Shown here: positions 18,075 to 26,873 of the stretch, in pieces
How positions within the stretch are numbered: position 1 is the first letter of the stretch
How the letters are laid out: each line of letters opens with the position of its first letter
DNA from: BACL27 sp947488385
GTDB taxonomy: Bacteria; Actinomycetota; Acidimicrobiia; Acidimicrobiales; Ilumatobacteraceae
DNA: 64,000 bases
Assembly: GCA_964203655.1 (NCBI GenBank)
Contig: CAXNMJ010000004.1
Span: 124,001 to 188,000 of the forward strand
Direction of reading: 5' to 3'
Position numbers and translations under genes: made by a program
Notes under the pieces: generated by a model
The model's input: only the letters and a program-made list of their open reading frames with translations
Told to the model about the DNA's origin: nothing
Databases searched by the model: none

Positions 18075-18847
18075 TGGGCTTTAGATCTTCAACTTCTGAA
18101 ACCGCTGCGATGTCGCTGGGTGATCATCTCGCCGAGTTACGAATGCGTTTGATTCGCTCAATCATTGCTGTCGCGTTAGGTGCAGCGATGATTTTGGCTT
18201 TTTACGATCCGGTACTACGTTTTTTGACTCGTCCATATCGAGACCTCTGTGGGAATCGACCTGACTTTAATTGTGATGGTTCGCTTTTTGCGCTTGGACC
18301 TCTAGATGGTTTGACTGCACGAATGAAGATTGCCGGCTACGGCGGACTTGTTATCGCGTTGCCAATCGTGCTTTGGCAAATTTGGCGCTTCGTTGTGCCT
18401 GCACTGAGCAAGAAAGAAAAGAAATACACAATTCCATTTATTGGCTCATCTGTGATTCTCTTTGTCGGGGGTTGCGCACTTGCATACTGGACACTTTCGA
18501 GAGCTCTTGAGTTTTTGATTTCTTGGTCGGGCACCGAAGTTAACCAGGCGTTTCAAATAACTAAGTATGTAAGCCTCGTCATTTTGATGGTTTTGGCGTT
18601 TGGCGTCGGCTTTCTCACGCCGTTATTAATCGTTTTCTTGCAGTTAGTCGGAGTGCTGACGCCCCGCACCTTGTTGAAACAATGGCGCATTGCGATTGTT
18701 TCGATTTTTTTTGTTGCAGCAGTGATAACCCCAAGCGGCGACCCAATAACGCTTTTGGCACTTGGGTTGCCTTTGACCGTTTTGTATTTCGTCGCAATTC
18801 TGGTCGGTTTCCTCGCGACTCGTAAACGTGCACGCAACTCTGAATAA
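18074..18847 (+). CDS. tatC: Sec-independent protein translocase subunit TatC
   Basis: Polytopic receptor of the twin-arginine pathway. The 257 residues hold six hydrophobic spans. The N-terminal SLGDHLAELRMRLIRS is the hallmark helix that precedes the first span. A periplasmic loop with DFNCDGSLFALGPLDG follows, and then the conserved VLWQIWRFVVPAL region. It is coupled to tatB by a one-base overlap and followed by helY, the order seen in mycobacteria (tatA-tatC-helY). Confidence 0.95.
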   Translation: MGFRSSTSETAAMSLGDHLAELRMRLIRSIIAVALGAAMILAFYDPVLRFLTRPYRDLCGNRPDFNCDGSLFALGPLDGLTARMKIAGYGGLVIALPIVLWQIWRFVVPALSKKEKKYTIPFIGSSVILFVGGCALAYWTLSRALEFLISWSGTEVNQAFQITKYVSLVILMVLAFGVGFLTPLLIVFLQLVGVLTPRTLLKQWRIAIVSIFFVAAVITPSGDPITLLALGLPLTVLYFVAILVGFLATRKRARNSE

Positions 18848-18864
18848 TCGTCACGGCTGATTTG

Positions 18865-21477
18865 ATGCCTCGGCCAAGTCGCGAGTCTTTGATCGCACGT
18901 TACGACTTTGCGATTGACCAATTTCAAGTCGATGCGCTAGATGCACTTGATCGTGGCGACTCAGTTTTGGTGGCCGCACCAACCGGATCGGGAAAGACGC
19001 TTGTAGCCGAATATGCAATCGAAGCGGCAAGACAACAAGGGCAGCGCGCTTTTTATACGGCACCTATCAAGGCACTTTCAAATCAAAAATTCAACGACCT
19101 AGTTGCTCACTACGGCAAAAAAGATGTGGGACTTTTAACTGGCGACAACAGCATTAACACCAACGCGCCGATAATGGTGATGACGACTGAGGTGTTGCGC
19201 AACATGATTTATGCGCGATCAGAGGCTCTTGACGGTCTTGCTGTTGTGGTTCTAGATGAAGTGCATTTTCTTCAGGACGCATATCGCGGCCCAGTGTGGG
19301 AAGAAGTGATTATTCACCTTGATCCAAATGTTCAGCTGGTTTGTCTTTCGGCGACTGTGTCAAATGCGTCTGAAGTTACTGAATGGCTAAGCACTGTCCG
19401 TGGACGAACAGTACCGATTGTCGAGGAGAAGCGTCCAGTTGAATTGACGAACCATTTTGTTGTTGGAGATTCATCGTCACACCAAGTCAAAATGTTTGAG
19501 ACCGTGGTCAACGGTGCGCCTAACCCAGAGGTGGCAAAACTTGAACAACAGTCGACCCAGCGTGAAGTACGCACGAGCGGGGGGAATCGCAAGTCTTATC
19601 GCGATTCAGCACCCAGAAAACGCTCGAAGTTTTTTTCGCCGAACAGAGTTGAAGTCACAGATCTGTTGCAGCAACAAGATTTATTGCCGGCAATCGTCTT
19701 CATTTTTAGTCGTAACCAATGCGACGAAGCGGCGGAGTCGTGCGTGCGAGCAGGTATACGACTTACGGATGCCGCTCAAAGAGATGAGATCGCAGAAATA
19801 ATTGATGCGAGAGTAGAGATATTTTCTGACGATGACTTGGCGGCTCTTAACTTCTCAAAATTTGCGAATCAACTTGAATTTGGTATCGGTGCGCATCATG
19901 CAGGTCTGGTTCCGGCATTCAAAGAAATCGTCGAAGAGTGCTTCATTCGAGGTCTCGTCAAATTGGTTTTCGCTACAGAGACTTTGGCCGTTGGTCTAAA
20001 CATGCCTGCGAGAGCGGTGGTCATCGAGAAAATTACCAAATTCACAGGCGAACATCATCAACCTTTGAAGGCATCTGAATACACCCAGTTGACAGGGCGG
20101 GCGGGAAGAAGAGGAATTGACACAGTCGGTCATGCGTTGGTTTTATGGAATCAATTTGTTGGCTTTGACCAAGTCGCTGCTCTTGCACTGAGTAGATCAT
20201 TTCGTCTTGTTTCGGCCTTTAGACCGACCTACAACATGGCAGCAAACCTCATTCAAACTCATTCTCGCCAAGAAGCCCACCACTTACTGAATCTCTCATT
20301 TGCGCAATTTCAAAGTGGGCGAGATGTCGTGGAGATTCAAGCAAGAATTGCGCGTCGAAGCAAAGAGCGCGACCGACTGCGTGAACAAGCAAAAAGTAGC
20401 TACGGCGACATCGACGATTTTAGAAAGGCATATCAATCCGAACCCGACGCTACGCAAATCGAACAAGCACTAAGTGTTTTAAAGCTCGGTGACATGGTTA
20501 GTTTGCCCAAGCAGGGTCGTGAAAGTAAGGCAGCGGTAATTGCGACCGCCAAACGTGCAAGTGGAACGAAGATAACAATCGTTACGGCGAATCGAGCAGT
20601 GTTGAATTTGCAGGCTGGCGACTTTGACACACCACCACAAAAGGTTGGTTACATCAAGTTGCCTGAGCAGTTTCCTTTGACCAGCCCAAGATTTGTAAAA
20701 GAAGTGGCGCTACGGGTGCAACGCACAAAAATCAATGCCGGAACGAGAGCCAGTGGTGGTCAAGGCCACGTAGAGCGGGACCACCCAGTAACTAATGATC
20801 CTGAACTGAAGCGAAAACTTATTGCCGCAAAGTCTGCCGACCGAATTGACGGTGAGTTGCGATCAATGGAAGACCGAATTGAGAAATCAGTTCAGTCGGT
20901 GAGCGCAAAATTTGACGATTTGGTTCGACTGATGGAACGACGAGGCTATGTTTCGAAGTGGACATTGACTGAGCAGGGAAAATCACTGGCAAAAATCTTT
21001 CACGAGCTTGATCTCGTGATAGCCGAATCGCTCGCCAATGGACTTTTTGATGGCCTTACACCGGCCGAACTTGCATCGCTATTGAGTTCATTCGTATACG
21101 AATTTCGTCGCGCCGAAGAGCCGCCTAAACCACGCGTGCCCAAGTCGTTGCAGTCTCAGTGGAAGTCAATGAAGGATTTGAGCGACAAGATTGGTCGAGA
21201 CGAAGAAGCCACAGGAGTTGCCGCGCATCGCTCTCTTGATGCCGGACTGATGGAGATCACATTCGAGTGGGCGAGCGGAAGCGAGTTAATCGACATTCTT
21301 AGCGACGACTTAACGGCCGGTGACTTTGTGCGCACGATGAAGCAACTTGTTGACCTGCTTCGTCAACTCGCTTTGATTGCACCGAGTACCCAGACCAGAC
21401 AATGCGCTGAACAGGCTGCGCAGTCAATCTTGCGAGGTGTAGTTGCGGCATCACAGGGATCTTCGGTGACTAGCTGA
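18865..21477 (+). CDS. helY: Ski2-like DEAD/DEAH-box helicase HelY
   Basis: Large superfamily-2 helicase related to Mtr4/Ski2, presumably acting on RNA. The 870 residues carry Walker A APTGSGKT near residue 42, the DEVH box (VVVLDEVHFLQD), the SAT motif, and the C-terminal helicase domain with TGRAGRRGID. A DSHCT-like C-terminal region follows. A basic insertion around residues 230-255 interrupts the two helicase lobes. Its start is ATG 18865; a TTG lies one codon upstream. It keeps the mycobacterial position after tatC. Its stop overlaps the next gene (TGATG). Confidence 0.92.
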   Translation: MPRPSRESLIARYDFAIDQFQVDALDALDRGDSVLVAAPTGSGKTLVAEYAIEAARQQGQRAFYTAPIKALSNQKFNDLVAHYGKKDVGLLTGDNSINTNAPIMVMTTEVLRNMIYARSEALDGLAVVVLDEVHFLQDAYRGPVWEEVIIHLDPNVQLVCLSATVSNASEVTEWLSTVRGRTVPIVEEKRPVELTNHFVVGDSSSHQVKMFETVVNGAPNPEVAKLEQQSTQREVRTSGGNRKSYRDSAPRKRSKFFSPNRVEVTDLLQQQDLLPAIVFIFSRNQCDEAAESCVRAGIRLTDAAQRDEIAEIIDARVEIFSDDDLAALNFSKFANQLEFGIGAHHAGLVPAFKEIVEECFIRGLVKLVFATETLAVGLNMPARAVVIEKITKFTGEHHQPLKASEYTQLTGRAGRRGIDTVGHALVLWNQFVGFDQVAALALSRSFRLVSAFRPTYNMAANLIQTHSRQEAHHLLNLSFAQFQSGRDVVEIQARIARRSKERDRLREQAKSSYGDIDDFRKAYQSEPDATQIEQALSVLKLGDMVSLPKQGRESKAAVIATAKRASGTKITIVTANRAVLNLQAGDFDTPPQKVGYIKLPEQFPLTSPRFVKEVALRVQRTKINAGTRASGGQGHVERDHPVTNDPELKRKLIAAKSADRIDGELRSMEDRIEKSVQSVSAKFDDLVRLMERRGYVSKWTLTEQGKSLAKIFHELDLVIAESLANGLFDGLTPAELASLLSSFVYEFRRAEEPPKPRVPKSLQSQWKSMKDLSDKIGRDEEATGVAAHRSLDAGLMEITFEWASGSELIDILSDDLTAGDFVRTMKQLVDLLRQLALIAPSTQTRQCAEQAAQSILRGVVAASQGSSVTS

Positions 21478-22103
21478 TGACGATTCGTAAAGGTAAAGAT
21501 TGGGGCGAGCAAGTTGAGGCGCCAACTGATTTGCTCGTGTTCGCAGATGACCCATCGGCCAATGCTTATCTCAACGAAGTTTTCGCAAATGGCAACATGG
21601 CATCACCAATTGCGGTTTTAAAATCGAATTTGGCCAGAACCCTCGGGCTTAGCGGCGCAACAATAAACGAAACGAACATGCTGCATACAAAGTTTGACCT
21701 AGTTGAAGTTAACTATGTCTCGGTTTCTGCAGTAACTGAAAAGATGCATTTTTTGGGAAATGCAGTCATTAGAAATGGTTGGTTGCGTGGTGCAATAACT
21801 GGTGTCTTCAATTCGTCGTTCATCGGAAGTTGGGATTGTGCACCGAAAGCCCACCCCAATGACTCAAAATTAGACGTAGTGAGCATTGATCAATCAATGA
21901 ATGTTCGACAAAGATTGACTGCCAAGCGACTCGTTAAATTGGGGTCTCATTTGCCGCATCCGAAAATCAGTTACAAACAAGCTGAAAGTTTTAAGATCGA
22001 CCTCGAAGAACCGGCACATCTATTTGTTGATTCGATAGATCTAGGAATGGTGAAACATTGCGACTTTCGCGTGATTTCTGACGCTGTAAGTCTCTATTGG
22101 TAA
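21477..22103 (+). CDS. diacylglycerol-kinase-like C-terminal domain protein
   Basis: A 208-residue protein whose second half resembles the C-terminal domain of YegS/diacylglycerol-kinase family lipid kinases. It has CAPKAHPNDSKLDVV, GSHLPHPKI and a closing HLFVDSIDLG, matching the usual APxAxPxDGxLDVV, GTHxxHPxI and VxVDGExxG. The nucleotide-binding N-terminal domain with the GGDGT motif is missing, so lipid phosphorylation on its own is unlikely. It may bind a lipid, or be a stand-alone domain of unknown role. It is coupled to helY by a one-base stop/start overlap. Confidence 0.6.
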   Translation: MTIRKGKDWGEQVEAPTDLLVFADDPSANAYLNEVFANGNMASPIAVLKSNLARTLGLSGATINETNMLHTKFDLVEVNYVSVSAVTEKMHFLGNAVIRNGWLRGAITGVFNSSFIGSWDCAPKAHPNDSKLDVVSIDQSMNVRQRLTAKRLVKLGSHLPHPKISYKQAESFKIDLEEPAHLFVDSIDLGMVKHCDFRVISDAVSLYW

Positions 22104-22107
22104 GGAT

Positions 22108-22113
22108 TAACCT
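22108..22113 (+). promoter_or_regulatory. -10 element, leaderless start of the M20 gene
   Basis: TAACCT followed by six bases and ATG at 22120. Confidence 0.5.
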
Positions 22114-22119
22114 AGAACT

Positions 22120-23331
22120 ATGACGATTTCAAGCCAGAAAGTTTTGGAATTAAAGCAAAGTGTTTGTCAAGATATCGATGCGCGAGCAAATGATTTGGTG
22201 AGCATTAGTCATCAACTTCACGCCAAACCAGAGACGAATTTCGAAGAACACTTCGCTCATCAGATTTTGACCGATTACATCGCTGACTCAAAAGTGAAAG
22301 TGACCCGCAAGGCTTACGATCTCGACACTGCATTCGATGTTCGAATCAAAGGCGGAAGCGGACCAACAGTTGCCGTGCTGTGCGAGTATGACGCCCTGCC
22401 AGGAATTGGTCACGCGTGTGGACACAACATAATTGCAACGGCTGGTCTCGGTGCTGGGTTGGCATTGAGCGCAATCGCCGAGCAATGTGGTGGCAATTTA
22501 GTTTTAATGGGCACGCCAGCCGAAGAAGGCGGCGGTGGAAAAATTGAAATGGCGCGCAAGGGCGCGTTCGCGGGCATTGACGCGGCGATGATGATTCATC
22601 CCGCTGATGCCGACCTGGCGAGAATGAATGCGATAGCGATTCAGAATCTGTTTGTAAAATTTCACGGTCTTGCTGCGCACGCTGCTGTGTCGCCACACAA
22701 GGGAAAGAATGCACTTGACGCAGCCGTACTCGGTTACATGAATGTCGCAGCGTTGCGTCAACATATTTTGCCGACTGAACGGATTCACGGTATTTTCACA
22801 AATTCAGGCGAGAAGCCAAACATTGTGCCTCGTGAAACTGAAATGGATTGGTATGTGCGGTCACCGACAATTGAAACATTGCAACCGCTAAAAGAGCGTG
22901 TCGCCAAGTGTTTGGAGGGTGGCGCGATGGCTGCCGATTGCACAGTCACATTTGATTGGAAGAAAAACACTTTCGCCGATCTTGTCGACAACGTGCCGCT
23001 ACTTGAAAGTTATATTCGCAACGCTTCGCAGTTTGGCCGAAAAATGACTTCAGAGTTTTTGCCTGGCACAGGAGGCGGTTCGACTGACATGGGCAACATC
23101 AGCTACCTCGTGCCGTCGATTCACCCAATGATGCAGGTGGCCCCAAGTGGCGTTTCGCTGCACAGCGCAGCCTTCGCCGACCATACAAAAGGCGAAGAGG
23201 CGAGCAAGGCGATTATCGAAGGCGCAAAGATCATGGCAATGACAGCGATCGATATGTGGGCGTCGTCAAGTCTGCAAAATGAGGTCAAGGCTGCATTTGG
23301 CGATGGATACGTGCCCGAAGGCGTGCTTTAA
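22120..23331 (+). CDS. M20-family amidohydrolase (AbgB/PM20D2-like)
   Basis: Zinc-dependent amide hydrolase of the M20D type that probably cleaves an N-acyl or dipeptide amide bond. Metal ligands are visible in GHACGHN (about residues 98-104), the Glu pair in GTPAEEGGGGK, and the His in MMIHPAD. The dimerisation lid (HGLAAHAAVSPHKGKNALDA) precedes the C-terminal PGTGGGSTDMGN, which resembles the p-aminobenzoyl-glutamate hydrolase and PM20D2 branch. No signal peptide is seen. A TAACCT-N6-ATG start gives it its own transcript. The substrate cannot be read from sequence. Confidence 0.85.
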   Translation: MTISSQKVLELKQSVCQDIDARANDLVSISHQLHAKPETNFEEHFAHQILTDYIADSKVKVTRKAYDLDTAFDVRIKGGSGPTVAVLCEYDALPGIGHACGHNIIATAGLGAGLALSAIAEQCGGNLVLMGTPAEEGGGGKIEMARKGAFAGIDAAMMIHPADADLARMNAIAIQNLFVKFHGLAAHAAVSPHKGKNALDAAVLGYMNVAALRQHILPTERIHGIFTNSGEKPNIVPRETEMDWYVRSPTIETLQPLKERVAKCLEGGAMAADCTVTFDWKKNTFADLVDNVPLLESYIRNASQFGRKMTSEFLPGTGGGSTDMGNISYLVPSIHPMMQVAPSGVSLHSAAFADHTKGEEASKAIIEGAKIMAMTAIDMWASSSLQNEVKAAFGDGYVPEGVL

Positions 23332-23383
23332 GCGATTATTTAGCGACGTTTGAGCAATCCCGCATTCAAGCCAAAAGGAATCG

Positions 23384-23389
23384 TAAGAT
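23384..23389 (+). promoter_or_regulatory. probable -10 element of the ThyX-like gene
   Basis: TAAGAT with eight bases to the GTG start at 23398. This is a looser version of the leaderless layout. Confidence 0.4.
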
Positions 23390-23397
23390 AACGCGCC

Positions 23398-24993
23398 GTG
23401 ACGGTGTATGTACCAGAATCCTTTGAGGCCAACGAGCAAGAGATACTTCGCCGTTACTTCACGAACCTAGATGGTCCCGTTTTTGCGCTTGTAAATCTTC
23501 CTGAAGTTGTGAAGGGAGCCTTGTTCGCGCGTTACAGCCGTAGCGCCAAGAGTTTGCGCAGGCTTTTCTTGGATGAATTTGTCAGCGATCTAGATCTCAG
23601 CGGTGATAAATCAGTCGACGCCACGATTGGTCTCGATCGCGCAGAAAGTCTTTACGAGAAGATCTTTGTCGAATACGGCGACGACAGCGTGGCACAACTT
23701 GGTGGAGTTCATCTCGCGTGCGAGCAAGCATCAAATTTACTGACAAAAATTCTTGAACGTGGCCGACTAATGAGCTACCTCGAGCAAAGTACGAGATACA
23801 TCAATTATGACGCTCGACTTGGAGGCCGTTATCGGTTTTATCGAGATGCCGACATTTTGAATGGGCCATTCGGTACTAGGTATGTCGGAGATATGGACAG
23901 AATGTTTGATTCATACTCGACGATGGTTGAGTCGGTGACTGAGCATGTTCGTAAAACCGTAAAGCGCGAATCAAATGTCTCGGACTTTGTGTTCAAGCAG
24001 GCAACGCGAGCCAAAGCGTTGGACGCAGTTCGTGGCGTATTACCAGCAGCGTCTCTTTCAAATCTCGGCATATACGGAACAGGGCAAGGTTACGAAGCGC
24101 TGTTGTTGCGAATGCGTGGACATCACTTGCCTGAGGCGAGACTCTACGCCGATCTGATGCTGACTGAGTTGCGAAAAGTTGTGCCGAGTTTCTTGCGACG
24201 TGTTGACGTTGCAGATCGTGGCGGAAGATGGACAGAATATTTGGCTGAGCGTGAACAACAGACGATCGAACTTGTTGATGAATATTTTGGTGCATTAGAC
24301 CCGCAAGAAGCACAAGAAGTTATCTTGACTGATTTTGACCCAGATGGCGAAGACAAACTTTTAGCGGCGATTTGTTACTCAAGTTCGCATCTTCCAGAGC
24401 ATCAACTGCTTAAAGAGGTTCGCGAATTGAGCCATGATCAAAAAGTTGCCTTGATTCGTGCTTATGTTGGTCAGCGAGAGAATCGACGACATAAACCTGG
24501 TCGTGCTTTTGAGAGAGTTGACTATCGATTTGACGTCTTGGGTGACTACGGTGCTTTCAGGGATTTGCAGAGGCATCGATTGCTGACAATCGAATGGCAG
24601 AAGCTGACGCCGCACCACGGGTTTGTGCGCCCAGAACTCGTAGCCGAGGCGGGTCTTGGCGATCAATTCGACGAGGCGATGCAACGCTCGAGTTCTCTCT
24701 ACGACGCATTGCTAACTGATTACCCGAACCAGGCGCCTTATGCCGTGTCAATGGCCTACAGATTGAGATACGTGATGCAGTTCAATGCTCGCGAAGCGAT
24801 ACATATGCTCGAATTGCGATCTTCCCCTCAGGGTCATCCGTCATATCGTCGAGTTGCTATTGAGATGCACCGGTTAATAGGGCAGCAGGCGGGCCACAAG
24901 GCTGTTGCGGAGGCGATGACCCACATTGTTAAAGAGGCTCCAGAGCTTGAACGTTTGGATTCTGAGCGACGAGCCGAGGCAAAGCGCAAATGA
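23398..24993 (+). CDS. tandem ThyX-like protein (flavin-dependent thymidylate synthase superfamily)
   Basis: A 531-residue protein containing two ThyX-like halves, about twice the size of a canonical ThyX. The first half has the region RGRLMSYLEQSTRYI at the place of the ThyX signature R-H-R-x(2)-S-x(4)-S-x-R, with His replaced by Gly. The second half has QRHRLLTIEWQKLTP, which keeps RHR, and NAREAIHMLELRSSPQGHP near the usual FAD/dUMP-binding arginine region. Thymidylate synthesis would normally need both motifs complete in one active site, so catalysis is uncertain. A flavin-dependent methyl transfer to another substrate, or a domain-swapped active site, is possible. The start is GTG. Confidence 0.75.
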   Translation: MTVYVPESFEANEQEILRRYFTNLDGPVFALVNLPEVVKGALFARYSRSAKSLRRLFLDEFVSDLDLSGDKSVDATIGLDRAESLYEKIFVEYGDDSVAQLGGVHLACEQASNLLTKILERGRLMSYLEQSTRYINYDARLGGRYRFYRDADILNGPFGTRYVGDMDRMFDSYSTMVESVTEHVRKTVKRESNVSDFVFKQATRAKALDAVRGVLPAASLSNLGIYGTGQGYEALLLRMRGHHLPEARLYADLMLTELRKVVPSFLRRVDVADRGGRWTEYLAEREQQTIELVDEYFGALDPQEAQEVILTDFDPDGEDKLLAAICYSSSHLPEHQLLKEVRELSHDQKVALIRAYVGQRENRRHKPGRAFERVDYRFDVLGDYGAFRDLQRHRLLTIEWQKLTPHHGFVRPELVAEAGLGDQFDEAMQRSSSLYDALLTDYPNQAPYAVSMAYRLRYVMQFNAREAIHMLELRSSPQGHPSYRRVAIEMHRLIGQQAGHKAVAEAMTHIVKEAPELERLDSERRAEAKRK

Positions 24994-25074
24994 GCGGGGT
25001 CTTGCCGATTTGGAGTTATGGCCTTAGATATCCGATACTATGCGCGCTTCAAATGAAATCAACAACAGGACAAC

Positions 25075-25572
25075 ATGGCTGACGAAGAAGAGATTGAAGT
25101 CGAAGGACCCGAAGACATCGTTGGCGACGGCGTAGAACCGGACGATCTCGTAGAGGTCGACGTTGACATCGACCCCGAAGATTTAATCGACGCCGAGGAT
25201 GAGCTTGAAGCCGACCCAGATGCATTAGTTATTGATCCGCTGATAACCGATGAAGGCTCAACGATCGCACCTACCGATGCGACTAAGTCAAAGTCAGGCG
25301 ATGACGATGATGATGACGATGACCTGCGCACCGAAGATGATGTTGAGGCCGATCTCTCTTCGATTTTGCAAGAGAAACTTTCGTCACCTCAAGAAACCGC
25401 ACCTGAAGAAGAGGAAGAAGTTGTTGGTGACGACCGAACCGATGGCGTTGAACGTTTGCAACCTCGTCGTGCTGATGAAACTCAATGCACTCACTGTTTC
25501 TTGCTTGTTCGACAGAATGCACCGGGCTGCCCTGTTGAAGACGATGCGTGTCCATTGTTCAAGACGAGCTAG
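25075..25572 (+). CDS. DUF4193 family acidic zinc-ribbon protein
   Basis: A 165-residue, extremely acidic protein. The first 130 residues are Asp/Glu-rich, including a run of eight Asp encoded near 25300-25325. The C-terminus has a four-cysteine cluster (CTHC, C, C) after RRADETQCTHCFL. This is the layout of DUF4193, a family confined largely to Actinobacteria and of unknown function. An AGGAC ribosome site lies close upstream, and the transcript probably starts near 25040 after a TATC/GATACT-rich region. Zinc binding by the cysteines is inferred. Confidence 0.82.
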   Translation: MADEEEIEVEGPEDIVGDGVEPDDLVEVDVDIDPEDLIDAEDELEADPDALVIDPLITDEGSTIAPTDATKSKSGDDDDDDDDLRTEDDVEADLSSILQEKLSSPQETAPEEEEEVVGDDRTDGVERLQPRRADETQCTHCFLLVRQNAPGCPVEDDACPLFKTS

Positions 25573-25580
25573 TCAAATAG

Positions 25581-26042
25581 ATGCAGATCTTTACGCGAAA
25601 AGGATCTGCAACTGATTCTGAAGTATTGCAGGCGCTCGAACTTGAGGCCCGTTCAAATCTTGACACCTTTCGAGGTGGAAGCCGCATGGGTGACGAACTG
25701 GTGCTTCTGGGCGAAAACTGGTCTCGCGAGATCAATAACTCTCAAGTAGTTGTTTTCGTGGGTGGAGTCGACAAAATTGTGATGGGCTATTTATTAGCAA
25801 GAACGGGCACTGCAAAGTCTGGTGCAATTGCGACCATTGAACAAGTCTTCGTAACGAAAGATGCTCGCAATTTTGGGATTGGCGACGCATTGATCACGTC
25901 GACAATTGAATGGGCGAGGGGTGAATCACTTGTTGCGTTAGACGGTGTCGCCCTTCCAGGTGATCGTGAAACTAAAAATCTTTACGAACGCTCTGGTTTG
26001 GTCGCCCGATTGATAACGGTGACAACTGATTTGCAAAACTAG
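25581..26042 (+). CDS. GNAT-family N-acetyltransferase
   Basis: A 153-residue acetyl-CoA-dependent transferase. The central strand IEQVFVTKDARNFGIGDALI carries the acetyl-CoA-binding Q/R-x-x-G-x-G/A type loop, and the C-terminal NLYERSGLVAR is the usual final helix-strand. It starts eight bases after DUF4193, so the two are probably cotranscribed. It converges on the enoyl-CoA hydratase gene. The substrate is unknown. Confidence 0.82.
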   Translation: MQIFTRKGSATDSEVLQALELEARSNLDTFRGGSRMGDELVLLGENWSREINNSQVVVFVGGVDKIVMGYLLARTGTAKSGAIATIEQVFVTKDARNFGIGDALITSTIEWARGESLVALDGVALPGDRETKNLYERSGLVARLITVTTDLQN

Positions 26043-26053
26043 CAATAGCTAAA

Positions 26054-26071
26054 AACTTCGGACGAGAAGTT
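26054..26071. terminator. weak bidirectional hairpin between convergent genes
   Basis: AACTTC and GAAGTT form a 6-base-pair stem around a 6-base loop, flanked by an A run on one side and ATTT on the other. It lies at the ends of the GNAT and enoyl-CoA hydratase genes. The weak stem makes this tentative. Confidence 0.3.
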
Positions 26072-26856
26072 ATTTGCCTTGCCAATTAGGCGGACGCTTT
26101 TCGATAAACGCCGTGAGACCTTCTTTGGTGTCTTCGGATGAGAGCACGGCACCGAATTCTTTATTGGTCATCTCGATTAACTTCTCATCGGTTTCATAGT
26201 CAGCGGCAAGAACAATCTTTCGACTTGCCCAAACTGCGAGCGGAGCCGCTTTACAGACTCGATTTGCAAGATCAAGAGCACCATCGAGAGCCGTATTTGG
26301 TTCAACAACTTTGTTGACCATGCCAAGTTCAAATGCACGCTGAGCAGAAAATGGTTCACCGGTGAGGATGGCTTCCATCGCAGCAGCACGACCGATTGCT
26401 CGAGGCAATCTAAACAACCCACCCGCGCCGGCAATTAAGTTTCGGGTCGCTTCGGCCAAACCAAACGCTGAACGGCTAGTGGCAATAACCATGTCGCATG
26501 CAAGGACAAGTTCGCAACCACCTGCTGTTGCCAAACCGTCAACAGCAGCAATCACTCGGTTTTTTACGCTCGCGATAAACGAAACCACCAAAGCCGCCAC
26601 GCTTGGTATTCAACGCACCAGCTTGACCAGAATTAATCGCCTTGAGATCTGCACCTGCACAAAAGACTGGTCGCTCTTGGCCAGCAGTATTAGCAGCGAG
26701 AATGCCAATCCAAACTTGCGGATCGCTTTCGAGTTGGTCGATCGCGGCTTCTAGATTGCTAGCGACGTCGCCATTAACAGCGTTACGCGCTTCGGGACGA
26801 TTGAGAGTGATGATTGCGACTTTGCCGCGGACTTCATATTCAACGATGTTTGCCAT
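26070..26856 (-). pseudogene. enoyl-CoA hydratase/isomerase family protein, one frameshift
   Basis: Two overlapping frames make one crotonase-fold protein of about 261 residues. The upstream piece has NRPEARNAVN and the oxyanion-hole motif FCAGADLKAI. The downstream piece continues with VIAAVDGLATAGGCELVLACD and the remaining core. The break lies at 26552-26565, near a T6 run (A6 in the mRNA) and the following CCGAG. Removing one base restores the expected join between RERKKP and VIAAVDG. Crotonases of this type hydrate enoyl-CoAs in fatty-acid oxidation; acyl-CoA dehydrogenase and ligase genes are at 44-47 kb. The ATG has a TAACCT-N6 promoter. Confidence 0.85.
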
Positions 26857-26862
26857 AAGGCA

Positions 26863-26868
26863 AGGTTA
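26863..26868 (-). promoter_or_regulatory. -10 element, leaderless start of enoyl-CoA hydratase gene
   Basis: TAACCT on the minus strand followed by six bases and ATG at 26856, inside the 17-base gap after the preceding gene. Confidence 0.55.
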
Positions 26869-26873
26869 ATTGA

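Noticed and set aside
25059..25331. Serine-rich open frame on the minus strand opposite DUF4193
   Set aside because: It is the antisense of Asp/Glu codons (GAT/GAC/GAA) and has no independent start or domain.
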